Origin: Chloroflexota bacterium
Lineage (GTDB): Bacteria > Chloroflexota > Anaerolineae > Ardenticatenales > Ardenticatenaceae
Reading direction: 5' to 3'
Assembly: GCA_003520455.1 (NCBI GenBank)
Contig: DOUV01000373.1
Location: 1 to 12,289 of the forward strand
Length of the DNA: 12,289 nucleotides
The position numbers and the translations under genes were made by a program. Below the pieces are notes generated by a model that saw nothing but the letters and a program-made list of their open reading frames with translations, ran no database searches and was not told the origin of the DNA. This document shows positions 1 to 7,279 of this stretch, in pieces; within the stretch, counting starts at the first letter, position 1, and every line of letters starts with the position of its first letter.

Positions 1-402
1 GACCCCCGCGCCCAACCGCGTCGCCTGGAGAGCTGGCCGGCCCACTCGATGGCGGCGGCGTGGGCGCGAAATGATCACCCAGACGGTGTTCAGTTCCTCC
101 ACCTCACCCTGATCCCTGATCAACGTGGAGCTGTTCGCGCATGGCAACGTTGGGCGCGATAGTTTCAACCCCTCGCCGAGCCACTCGCGCCACCGCGCCC
201 ACTGGGCGATCCCGCTCATCGTCTGCTCGCCGGCCAGTTTCGCCAAGATCATCACCGTCACGACCACCGCCACTTGGTACCGCACCCCCCGCCGCTGGCG
301 CCGATCCCTCACCCCTTCCAGCGCCGCACCCAACGACGTTGGTTCGACTTCCACCGCGCCCGCCGGCACCGTCGTTCCGCTCAGAAAGGTGCTCGACTCC
401 AT
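1..402 (-). pseudogene. ISAs1-family transposase, N-terminal part, frameshifted, runs off left edge
   Basis: The minus-strand frame opening at the ATG at 400-402 starts MESSTFLSGTT. It continues with the typical ISAs1 N-terminal (DDE_Tnp_1-associated) helical domain: LGAALEGVRDRRQRRGVRY, a hydrophobic VVVTVMILAKLAGEQ helix, then SGIAQWARWREWL and LPCANSST. This domain precedes the DDE catalytic domain, which lies outside the window, so catalytic residues cannot be judged. Near 60-95 the family-like sequence leaves this frame. NRLGDHFA is readable in one frame and RAHAAAIEWAGQLSRRRGWA in another, which suggests small indels. The element is therefore probably dead, although truncation by the window edge prevents certainty. 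There is no strong Shine-Dalgarno before the ATG. The family call rests on recognition of the N-terminal domain pattern. Confidence 0.75.
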
Positions 403-484
403 CGTGCAGTCCTGTCGGTGTCCATGGGTTTTGGGTTCGCAGCCCCCATTCTACCCCTGAAAGGGCTGTTGGCTTCCCCCTCTT

Positions 485-506
485 GGGCGACTTTTGAGAT
501 GCCCTG
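485..506 (-). repeat. putative terminal inverted repeat of the ISAs1-family element
   Basis: Read on the minus strand, position 506 begins CAGGGCATCTCAAAAG, about 100 nt upstream of the transposase ATG. ISAs1-family ends usually begin with CAGGG, so this is a reasonable left end of the element. The partner end and target duplication lie outside the window and cannot be checked. Confidence 0.4.
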
Positions 507-771
507 GCATTCGTTTTCCTCACTATAGGGGGTCTGCCCGGACGAGGATCGTCGCGCGGGACGTTGCCAGCGTTCCAGAGGCAGTGGACGGCGGTAGCGC
601 GTTGGATACTCACACCGAGGGCGATCTCCCCATCAACGCGCAGGGGAGCGAAAATATTCGAGAAAGGCATGAGTGCCGCCCCTGCCGCCGCTTTCCGGTG
701 ATGCCCCCATGGACCGGCACTCGGCGCGAACATCGTCGGGCCCTGACAGGCCTTGCGAGTCACGCCGGGGC
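507..771. other. gene-free stretch between IS end and HNH remnant
   Basis: I see no convincing gene, RNA or repeat here. Open frames exist on both strands because of the high GC content, but none has a recognisable domain or a good ribosome binding site. Confidence 0.5.
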
Positions 772-1236
772 TCAGCGTTTGCGTAACCTGTGCTGGCGGT
801 GCCAGGCCAACGCCTCGAGCGCGGGCCAGAGGACTTGCTCGGCCGGGCCGATGATGCTCCGACCTGCTAATGTTGAAAGGTGTCCGGGGAAGTTGTGGTT
901 GGATGCCAACTGGGTTGAGGAGACAACCAGATCGTGTGAGGAGACACTCACCAGACCCTCATCGAAGGACCAATGGCAGAGCCGGCAGAGAGCCATGCCG
1001 TTGGTCGGACGGTCATCGCGGCTGATGCTCCAGGGGATGATGTGAGCCGCATCCACGACGGTGTGTCCGTCAGGCGTCACCACGCGGATCCCACAGAGCC
1101 CGCAGCGATGCTCGTAAGCGGTGACAATAGCGCGGCGGGAGCCGGGATCGCGAAAGAGGCGAAAGCCTTGATCCCGCGCCTCCGGCCAATAGCGCTCCTC
1201 GCCTGGAGGCGTCTCTTTAGCCTGTTTCGTGCCCGC
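772..1236 (-). pseudogene. HNH endonuclease, 5'-truncated (C-terminal 154 residues remain)
   Basis: The open frame runs from just after an in-frame TAG (1237-1239) to TGA at 772. It carries a complete HNH (beta-beta-alpha-metal) nuclease module: a first zinc knuckle CGLC (residues 45-48 of the open frame), GHTVVDAAHIIPWS with the first His at residue 65, Asn 79 in PTNGMALC, and a second CRLCH with the final His at 88. The tail GPAEQVLWPALEALAWHRQ is typical of a family of stand-alone restriction-like HNH proteins that cut DNA using a metal ion. Those proteins have a longer N-terminal part. Here nothing precedes the ERYWPEARDQGFRLFRDPG segment except about 12 codons and a stop, and there is no ATG, GTG or TTG before the GTG at 1081-1083, which lies after the first cysteine pair. 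The gene has therefore lost its 5' end, apparently at a junction with the radical SAM gene whose 3' end overlaps it. Confidence 0.75.
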
Positions 1237-2878
1237 CTACTCTAACTCCATCCGGCTCAACATCGCCCGCCATCTTTCGCCAATTTCGCGATTCTTCCTG
1301 CTTGTAAGAATTCACGAAATCCTCAAATCCGTTGCGCATATTGTGGCGAAACGCTCGCGAAACCATCGAATCTCCAAATATTTGGAATGAGCGACTCCGG
1401 TAGTGAGAATTGAGTGCATACATGAGCCTCTGCAAATCTACGTAGTCGCTTACAGAGCCCTCGTTCATGTAGAGAAAGGGATAGAGCTTGCCGTTCAGCA
1501 TGTGCAAGTCCTCATCCCAGCCTCGTTCCTGAAAGTAGGGGAGGTATCGATGGTAGAGAGCAGTGGACGGAACCGGAGTGAAGAGCATCGGGATAATGGA
1601 ACCGACGATCTCGGAGACGAAGAGAACGCTTTTCACTACGTCGTCGATGCGCTCGCCAGGCAGACCATAGAGGACGAATGCATTGACATCCATGTGGCGG
1701 AGGTCGAAACCAGCGCGCTCGCACATCCGGGCCGCCTGGACAAAGTGCTCCAACTTGACGTGACGGCGGTTGAGCTGGCGGAGGTAGTGGTCATCGATGC
1801 TTTCACAGGGCAGGTAGATCTTCTGGAGATTGGCCTCTTTCAGCAGATCCACCAGGCGCTGAGACTGGCTGAGGAATTTCGAATCCAATCCCTCTGGCGC
1901 GTAGAGCCGGTAGAAGCGGGAGTCATCGGCAATCAGGGCCTCCAGGAGCGGCTGGAGATTCTGCTCGTGATCCCAGAGCAGGAAATCGGCATAGAAGGCA
2001 AAGTCTTTGATGCCGTAGGTATCCTGGGCAGTCTGCATCTCGGCCAGGATATCCTTGACCGGGCGGTAGCGCACCTTGCGCATCCCGGCGTTGATGGTGA
2101 GCTGGGCACAATAGGCGCAGTTGAACGGACAACCCCGGGCCGGGGTAATAATCGCATAGCTGGGCGGGGCCTCGTAGAGCGAGAGATCGGGCCAGAGGTC
2201 GTTTGCTTCTTCGACCTCACCCTGTACAACGATATCCGGCCGGACGAACTCGGCCGCATGTTGGGGTGCAATCGAGGGGTAGATACCGCCGAGCAGGATC
2301 AGCGGCTTCTTGTTTCCCCAGCGGCGGCGGAGCCTCCCCACCAGATCGCGCGCCGATTCCCACCAGTAGCTCATCACTGCGCCGATCCACACTTCGTCGG
2401 GTGGGCTGTCCACGGTGAAGCCGCGCTCGTCGAGCCAGGCATCAAACTCGTCCCAGCTTTTCCCAAAGTGGTACTTCCACAGTTCCAGGCACTGGCCCTC
2501 CTTCTCGATGCGATACGGCGGTGCCTTCGGGGCCGGCGTGTTCTTCTCGACGAAGGATTCACCTGGTGCAATCCGGCGCCGCGCCACGACCCGCTTCTCG
2601 CCCTTTTCACCTCTTTCGTGTTTCCCTCTTTCGCCTCTTTCGTGTTTCCCTCTGGCTTCCATGAAGTCGAAGAACTCACGCCGCTTGTAGCCTAGATCCC
2701 CCAGGAGGCGGGCAATCCGCAACAGCCCGTATGGCTGTGACCACTCCGCCCAATATTGCGTATCATAGACCGGTGGATTGATCAGAAGGGCCGTCTTCTC
2801 CCTCGGCTCACCCGACAGGTCGGAGGTCTTGAAGCGGTAAGCAATTTCGCCAATTTCGCGATTCTTCATTCGTACCAT
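1217..2878 (-). CDS. B12-binding domain radical SAM protein
   Basis: This is a 553-residue protein of the cobalamin-dependent radical SAM class, which uses a 4Fe-4S cluster and S-adenosylmethionine for radical chemistry. The substrate is unknown. The N-terminal segment (TALLINPPVYD, residues ~29-39, and LILLGGIYPSIAPQHA, ~193-208) is the cobalamin-binding type fold. The cluster motif C-x3-C-x2-C follows at Cys 250, 254 and 257 (ARGCPFNCAYC), then the TIM-barrel core with YGLPGE. Start ATG at 2876-2878 has GGGAG about 7 nt upstream and lies 21 nt after the GxxExxY stop, so the two genes probably share a transcript. Two oddities stand out. Residues ~76-94 (KHERGERGKHERGEKGEK) are encoded by a tandem DNA repeat inserted in frame. 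The last residues (VRVGGHETG) run into the neighbouring HNH remnant, so the native C-terminus may be altered. It appears intact but is repeat-modified. Confidence 0.88.
   Translation of the reverse strand: MVRMKNREIGEIAYRFKTSDLSGEPREKTALLINPPVYDTQYWAEWSQPYGLLRIARLLGDLGYKRREFFDFMEARGKHERGERGKHERGEKGEKRVVARRRIAPGESFVEKNTPAPKAPPYRIEKEGQCLELWKYHFGKSWDEFDAWLDERGFTVDSPPDEVWIGAVMSYWWESARDLVGRLRRRWGNKKPLILLGGIYPSIAPQHAAEFVRPDIVVQGEVEEANDLWPDLSLYEAPPSYAIITPARGCPFNCAYCAQLTINAGMRKVRYRPVKDILAEMQTAQDTYGIKDFAFYADFLLWDHEQNLQPLLEALIADDSRFYRLYAPEGLDSKFLSQSQRLVDLLKEANLQKIYLPCESIDDHYLRQLNRRHVKLEHFVQAARMCERAGFDLRHMDVNAFVLYGLPGERIDDVVKSVLFVSEIVGSIIPMLFTPVPSTALYHRYLPYFQERGWDEDLHMLNGKLYPFLYMNEGSVSDYVDLQRLMYALNSHYRSRSFQIFGDSMVSRAFRHNMRNGFEDFVNSYKQEESRNWRKMAGDVEPDGVRVGGHETG
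1275..1297. repeat. 23-bp exact repeat, copy 1 (near 3' end of radical SAM gene)
   Basis: The 23 bases (core TTCGCCAATTTCGCGATTC) recur exactly at 2845-2867. Both copies are inside the radical SAM gene, this one near its C-terminus, where it encodes EESRNWRK. Confidence 0.85.
2610..2653. repeat. 24-bp tandem repeat inside the radical SAM gene
   Basis: One full 24-bp unit (CCTCTTTCGTGTTTCCCTCT plus TTCG) is followed by 20 bp of a second. On the coding strand it reads as (GKHERGER)n, in frame and without stops. The minus-strand core AACACGAAAG resembles the CACGAAGG-type dispersed repeat beside the GxxExxY gene. Confidence 0.85.
2845..2867. repeat. 23-bp exact repeat, copy 2 (near 5' end of radical SAM gene)
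   Basis: This is an exact match to 1275-1297. Here it is read in a different frame and encodes KNREIGE close to the start codon. The separation of 1570 bp is not a multiple of three. Confidence 0.85.
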
Positions 2879-2899
2879 GGAGACTCCCGTGATTGCTTA

Positions 2900-3328
2900 T
2901 CAGGTGGTCATGCTTCCCGTTTCAGGAGGTGTATGGACGAAGCGCCGCACACCCAGAGGTTTCTCTCCAAAATTAACCAGCAGGCAGAGGCGATAGCCCC
3001 CTTGATGGAGGTACAGGAGGCATTGCTCGATATCCTCGGGCAGGATGGCGCTCCTGGCCTTCGTTTCCAGGATCAACTCGTCCGAATCGCTGGGGATGAT
3101 AAAGTCCACCCGCCGTTTGGTCACGATGACCCCATCGTACACGATGGGGATCTCCACCTCGCGCTGGAAGAACAAGCCACGTTTGGCGAGTGCCACCGCC
3201 AGTGCACGTTGGTAATCCACCTCCATACAATGAACGCCCAATTGACGCTGAACATCAATGCAGGCGCCGATCACAACGTAGGACAGTGAACCAAAATCGT
3301 AACCCTTCTGTGAGCGGCGAGATGGCAT
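2900..3328 (-). CDS. GxxExxY protein, PD-(D/E)XK nuclease-like (copy A)
   Basis: This 142-residue protein belongs to the GxxExxY family (TIGR04256 / PDDEXK_3), small multicopy proteins of unknown role with a restriction-nuclease-like fold. Visible features are the helix GSLSYVVIGACIDVQRQLG, then the signature region GVHCMEVDYQRAL (Glu 36, Tyr 39). The putative active site follows as Asp 75 in KRRVDFII and Glu 88-x-Lys 90 in ILETKA, then the amphipathic EDIEQCLLYLHQGGYRLCLLVNFG. The Gly that normally precedes the Glu by three residues is His 33 here. The start ATG has only a weak upstream GAG. It lies upstream of, and probably co-transcribed with, the radical SAM gene (21-nt gap). A near-identical copy occurs at 11736-12164. 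Confidence 0.88.
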   Translation of the reverse strand: MPSRRSQKGYDFGSLSYVVIGACIDVQRQLGVHCMEVDYQRALAVALAKRGLFFQREVEIPIVYDGVIVTKRRVDFIIPSDSDELILETKARSAILPEDIEQCLLYLHQGGYRLCLLVNFGEKPLGVRRFVHTPPETGSMTT

Positions 3329-3352
3329 AGGGGTACTCTCATGGGTGTGCGG

Positions 3353-3443
3353 GGAACACCTGGAACACGAAGGTCACGGAAGGACACGAAACACTGCGAA
3401 AGAATTTCGTGCCTTTCGCGCCCTTTCGCGGATTCCGTGGTCC
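3353..3443. repeat. imperfect hairpin of CACGAAGG-type dispersed repeat (copy A)
   Basis: The left arm 3366-3391 (CACGAAGGTCACGGAAGGAC onward) and right arm 3405-3430 (TTTCGTGCCTTTCGCGCCCT onward) pair at 17 of 26 positions around a 13-nt loop. Outer GGAACAC and GTGGTCC segments extend the symmetry. It sits between the methyltransferase stop and the GxxExxY start. It could act as a terminator-like structure or a mobile mini-repeat, but there is no U-tract, so a classic intrinsic terminator is not supported. A matching copy is at 12189-12279. Confidence 0.75.
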
Positions 3444-3449
3444 AATCCC

Positions 3450-6400
3450 TCACCGCAACTCCGCCAGACTCTCCTGAATTTCCCGCAGTTCCTCATCTGT
3501 CAGCCCCCACAACTGCGCCGCCAGCCGGTCAATCTCCCCTTCGATGGCCTGGACTTGCGTCGTATCGCCTGCGGCCGTGGCTTCATGTGCCCGTTCGGAT
3601 AGGGCGGCGAGTTGGCAATGGAGAACGTTTTGCGAATCGAAACGAGGAACGTTCACATTTTCCAGAATATGGGTATCCATCTGAATGTTCACCGCATATG
3701 ACAAAGTCACAAACTGGGCCGGCGACGAGTTGAGTACAGCGCATACGTAATGCGCTGCAGCCTTTTCTTCGAAAGGGACTAACATCAGCTTATGATCTGG
3801 TACGATGCTGCGGTTTTCACCAGATACAACAGCTACTGTTAACCGGCTGGCCTGCTCTCGCCACACCACCTTATGCGGTGCAAAGGTATACTCACCAACA
3901 TTAAACATTGAGTAGAAGGGGTCGGTCTCTCGGAAATAGCGTCGGTAGCCGGAACGCTGCCGCAGCAACTCCTCGAAGCGCTTGAGATACGTGTAGGTCT
4001 TAGGAAACTGTACAGCCATCGTACCTTCTGGTACGGCTTTCAAGCCCATATCGGCCTCATGTGTGAGCAGAATATGAGCCTGAGGTACTGCTTGCCAGCG
4101 GGTTACGTCACGCCCACGTAGTAGTGGGTAAACTAGATCAGGCTCGATAGCTACTTGAACATTTTCTATGTTTTTTCTTGAACCTTCCTTTAGGTTACTC
4201 ACCACCCATAGATCCGGACCAACAGTTACAACTTCCAGCCAATAAACACCATTCAGCCATGTGCAAGTACCTGCTCTAGCTTTGTAGTCCGCTGTACCAA
4301 GCACTTTCTTCACAGCTTGAAGTGCCCGGCGACGTCCTGTGATCCAGGGCGAAGTAAGATCATTTTCGTCCACCGGTTGAGCAACAAATTGACGTATAAC
4401 ACTCATAGTCTGGGCTTCTTCTAGCGAGGCATCTTCCGGTATTCGCCCCCGGGCAGCCTTGCGCCAAAGGTTGTAGGGTACAGGATACTTTGTCTTACGC
4501 CCACGCTGCAGAATAACCACCGCCGTGCGGTTGCTGGCACCCTCGAAGGGTGCGATCTCAACCATATCATCAACAGCAACGACCCCTATCGGAGTACCAT
4601 CTCCTAACTGAAACCGTCGAAAACCTTGTCCTCCACCTGCAGTTTTGAATACACTCTGAGTGATCACGAAGCCGAGTCGCCCATCCGGCTTGAGGTAGTC
4701 GTCCAAGGCAACGTATGTCAGTAAAACAGAGATATCGTCCTTTGCCTTGCCCAGAATGGCATCGTAACCTTTATGACTGAAGAGGTTATGTTTTGCCCAA
4801 AGTGGCACGATCTCTTGCCGATATTCGCCGGGCAGGCTCTCCCAATTCACCCACGGTGGATTGCCCGCCACGCAGTCGAACCGGCCCTGGAAGAGCGGTG
4901 CGAAGGCGTTCTTGATAATGCGCGCCCAGATGCCGTTGATACCCTGCCGTTCCAACTCCCGAAGCTGCTCGTACAAAGCAACCGCCGCGCTAATTTCAGC
5001 CTCATCTTTGGCCCCATCCAAGGGGAAAGTACGCAAGAGGCGATCTTTGAACTGTTCCGCCGTCAGGCCGACCTGAACGCTCTCCTCTAGAAGATCGGCC
5101 AGTTGATCGATGTAGCGCGCGTCCACGAGGGAACGGGGGACGGTAAAGCGCCCGACGGCAGTATTGAAACTATAGCCGTGTTGGCTGAAAAGATCGGTGC
5201 CGAGACTCGGGGTGAGGATGGAGTCAGCCAGATAGACCGGGATGGTGATCTCGCCCGGCCGGTGAGCCAACAGATCACCCAGCGCTAGCAGATAGTTCGT
5301 GCGTGCGCTAATCACGGCCAGGGGATTCAGGTCAAAGCCGACGACGTTGTTCAAGGCACGCTCTAACACCTGAGCAGGTGGCAGCATTTTCTCCTCGGCA
5401 TAGTGCCGAACACGCTTGAGGGCCAGCACCAGGAAGGTGCCCGAGCCGCATGCCGGGTCCAGCAGGCGCTTGCGGGGATCGCCTTCGTAGCCGAGTTGGT
5501 TCAGCAGGCGCTCGGCCAGCCAGTCGGGCGTGTAGTACTCGCCCAAAGCGTGGCGCAGCTTCTTGGGCACCAGGTTCTGGTAGAGCTCCTTGAGCAGGTC
5601 GCGCGTCTCCTCGGGATCAACATCCAAAGTGACCAGCGAGTAATTGGCGAGGTCGCCGATCAACCGCCGCAGGGCGCCATCCAGTGGCTCATCCCAGATA
5701 TCCAGGTACCATCCAAAGAAGTCGCCCTCCAGGAAGTTGCGGATGCCCAACTGGGCGAAGAGGCCGCCGCGCTCCATGTCCGCCAGGTAGGCGCGCAATC
5801 TATCGCTTGTGTAGTTAGCCACTGCTGCCAGGCCGGTGCCGATTTTGGGCATCAGGTAGTGGTGGGCGACCTGGAGCGCCAGCAGCTTGATGAAGGTGGC
5901 GTAGTAGGTATGGATGGCGAAGAAAAGACGCTCGGCGTTCGGGTTTTTGTCCTTCACGGCGTAGGATCTCGCCAATCCGCTCACGTTAAGCTGGGTGCTA
6001 CCTTCTTCGTAACCGGTGATCTCACTGAATTGCAGCTTCCACTGCTTGAACAGGACCTGAGTCTTGGGGTCGTCGGCCCTGCTCAGCGCCGTGTAGAGCA
6101 CCGGCACGACCCGGCGAGCAACGTTGCTGTTCTCTCCGAAGTCGCGCACCAGGTTCTCAGGGGTGAGGGCCAACTCGGTTGAAAGCGAAAGCAAATAGCG
6201 GAGGAAAGTTTCGGTCGAATGAGCGTTCACTGGCACCGGATCGTCTACACGCCAGTGGTCGTCGCGGTAGCGCACAAAAATGTAGAACGAGCCGTCCAGC
6301 ACCACCCCGGCCAGCCGCTCTTTTTTGTGACGGTCCAGCCGTTCCAGCCCTTCGATGTACTGCTTGACCTGGGTAATTGCGTGTTGATTGTGCCGGTAGT

Positions 6401-6668
6401 CGTTCCTTGCCCGTAGGGAGCCGGGCGGCTCATACTCGATGACGAAGCGATTGTAAACAGCATCGGCGCGCCCATTGATGAGCGTGCGCTCGCGGTCGAG
6501 GTTCAGGCCAACGTCGAAGTTGCGTGCGAAGCGCTCCAAGACCCTTTCTACTTCCGCCACCAGGTCGGCTTCGTTCGAGGAGCGCCTAGCGGCTGCCTGG
6601 ATGTCACGTGCGATCTCCGGTGCCCGCTCGCGGACGAAGGCTTCGAGGTCGGTGGGAGAATAATTCAT
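3450..6668 (-). CDS. Type IIG-like nuclease/N6-adenine DNA methyltransferase
   Basis: This 1072-residue protein combines restriction-like and modification modules. The N-terminus (about 1-160) resembles a PD-(D/E)XK nuclease: INGRADAVY (Asp 69), VIEYEPPGSLR (Glu 78, Glu 80) and a conserved QHAITQVKQYIEGL helix. A long helical region follows. The methyltransferase core is complete: GEYYTP at 376-381 (motif X-like), DPACGSGTF at 404-412 (SAM binding), GFDLNPLAV at 444-452, and the catalytic NPPW at 603-606, indicating N6-adenine transfer. The C-terminal half, with YSMFNVGEYTFAPHKVVWREQ (919-939), resembles the TaqI/Eco57I target-recognition domain. Its ATG overlaps the previous gene's TGA (ATGA), indicating translational coupling. 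It is the last gene of the nurA-herA operon. Base composition drops across the recognition half. It could be modification-only if the nuclease is inactive. Confidence 0.87.
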   Translation of the reverse strand: MNYSPTDLEAFVRERAPEIARDIQAAARRSSNEADLVAEVERVLERFARNFDVGLNLDRERTLINGRADAVYNRFVIEYEPPGSLRARNDYRHNQHAITQVKQYIEGLERLDRHKKERLAGVVLDGSFYIFVRYRDDHWRVDDPVPVNAHSTETFLRYLLSLSTELALTPENLVRDFGENSNVARRVVPVLYTALSRADDPKTQVLFKQWKLQFSEITGYEEGSTQLNVSGLARSYAVKDKNPNAERLFFAIHTYYATFIKLLALQVAHHYLMPKIGTGLAAVANYTSDRLRAYLADMERGGLFAQLGIRNFLEGDFFGWYLDIWDEPLDGALRRLIGDLANYSLVTLDVDPEETRDLLKELYQNLVPKKLRHALGEYYTPDWLAERLLNQLGYEGDPRKRLLDPACGSGTFLVLALKRVRHYAEEKMLPPAQVLERALNNVVGFDLNPLAVISARTNYLLALGDLLAHRPGEITIPVYLADSILTPSLGTDLFSQHGYSFNTAVGRFTVPRSLVDARYIDQLADLLEESVQVGLTAEQFKDRLLRTFPLDGAKDEAEISAAVALYEQLRELERQGINGIWARIIKNAFAPLFQGRFDCVAGNPPWVNWESLPGEYRQEIVPLWAKHNLFSHKGYDAILGKAKDDISVLLTYVALDDYLKPDGRLGFVITQSVFKTAGGGQGFRRFQLGDGTPIGVVAVDDMVEIAPFEGASNRTAVVILQRGRKTKYPVPYNLWRKAARGRIPEDASLEEAQTMSVIRQFVAQPVDENDLTSPWITGRRRALQAVKKVLGTADYKARAGTCTWLNGVYWLEVVTVGPDLWVVSNLKEGSRKNIENVQVAIEPDLVYPLLRGRDVTRWQAVPQAHILLTHEADMGLKAVPEGTMAVQFPKTYTYLKRFEELLRQRSGYRRYFRETDPFYSMFNVGEYTFAPHKVVWREQASRLTVAVVSGENRSIVPDHKLMLVPFEEKAAAHYVCAVLNSSPAQFVTLSYAVNIQMDTHILENVNVPRFDSQNVLHCQLAALSERAHEATAAGDTTQVQAIEGEIDRLAAQLWGLTDEELREIQESLAELR

Positions 6669-7246
6669 CGGCGCCTATCCTGTTGTCCTCGATAAAACTC
6701 CAGATCAAGAATTACCTCAGCTCCGGAGGCCCGATACCGAATCGCTTTGATGTTGGGATTTTGCTCAGCAACAAGAATGCTATCTCGTACCAATGCCTCG
6801 ACTTGATACGGGTCCCGGTCTTGGCGTCGAAATCGGCTCGGAACTGGCAAGTGGTGTGCAAACTCCCGTGTAACTCCTCGCAAGCCAGAAGTCCCAATAG
6901 CCCAAATCACATTCGATGCAAGGTTCTCAAGAATAGCAACAGCGTGTGGGTCGGCCAAAGTGGCCAGTACCGCAATGGCCAGGGTCGAGTCAAACGAGCC
7001 AGCATGAGCTTGCGCGACATCAAGTTGCACAAACCGAGGATACTCAGGTTGGAACCATCGGGAGGGATAATTGGACCAGCGCCAACCTGGCGCAAGGATA
7101 CCTTCCGCTACTAAGAGGTCGTGAGCCACTTTATCGGCAATGCGTTGCAGATTTATCTGAATCACTCCCAAGGAAAGTAAATCGACTCGTTCGCCAATGA
7201 TTCCCATCTCGATCGGCGGAGTCTCGAGAGAGACATAAGTTGACAT
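6665..7246 (-). CDS. unrecognised 193-aa protein of the NurA-HerA-methyltransferase operon
   Basis: I do not recognise this family. It is real by context: the start ATG (7244-7246) has AAGGAG about 11 nt upstream, it begins 33 nt after the HerA-like stop, and its TGA overlaps the methyltransferase ATG by four bases. The protein has an N-terminal part with VIQINLQRIADKVAHDLLVAEG (residues 28-49, likely helix) and an aromatic-rich WRWSNYPSRWF (56-66). A hydrophobic helical stretch spans about 86-119 (LAIAVLATLADPHAVAIL onward), and a basic tail ends in QQDRRR. There is no signal peptide, no zinc motif and no obvious nuclease motif. The hydrophobic stretch is broken by Asp, Pro and His, so a membrane segment is doubtful. 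Tight packing suggests it forms part of a complex or regulates the methyltransferase; this is inference. Confidence 0.85.
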   Translation of the reverse strand: MSTYVSLETPPIEMGIIGERVDLLSLGVIQINLQRIADKVAHDLLVAEGILAPGWRWSNYPSRWFQPEYPRFVQLDVAQAHAGSFDSTLAIAVLATLADPHAVAILENLASNVIWAIGTSGLRGVTREFAHHLPVPSRFRRQDRDPYQVEALVRDSILVAEQNPNIKAIRYRASGAEVILDLEFYRGQQDRRR

Positions 7247-7279
7247 CTCTCCATCTCTCCTTTCTTCCTGGGCATCCCT

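Larger units (their letters stand above)
2532..3445. repeat. ~0.91-kb direct repeat, copy A
   Basis: This matches 11367-12281 in the same orientation at an offset of 8835-8836 bp. It contains the 5' quarter of the radical SAM gene, the whole GxxExxY gene and the terminal hairpin. The left edge is at the GCCGG before the TTCTCGACGAAGGATTCAC stretch. The right edge is GTGGTCCAA, after which the copies diverge. The GxxExxY proteins encoded in the two copies are identical at 131 of 142 positions, so the copies are related but not recent clones. Confidence 0.9.

Noticed and set aside
90..125. QGEVEELN in the transposase resembling QGEVEEAND of the radical SAM protein
   Set aside because: The DNA match is only about 13 bp (CCACCTCACCCTG), and the sequence fits the ISAs1 reading frame, so chance similarity is more likely than another recombination scrap.
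104..763. Minus-strand open frame of 219 codons across the IS end
   Set aside because: It crosses the putative IS terminus. The true transposase is in another frame, starting at 402.
2610..2657. Possible CRISPR or minisatellite array
   Set aside because: Fewer than two full units, no spacers, and the unit is a simple purine/pyrimidine-biased repeat.
1403..2695. Long plus-strand open frame (430 codons) opposite the radical SAM gene
   Set aside because: It is antisense to a gene with clear motifs, has no recognisable domain, and is explained by GC-rich codon structure.
3271..3453. 60-codon minus-strand frames (WTTESAKGRERHEI...) conserved in both repeat copies, here and at 12107-12289
   Set aside because: The conservation follows from the repeated DNA. 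The frame is the translated CACGAAGG hairpin and overlaps the GxxExxY gene out of frame.
5403..6182. Plus-strand open frame of 259 codons inside the methyltransferase
   Set aside because: Shadow of the coding strand; Gln/Val/Leu-rich translation with no domain.
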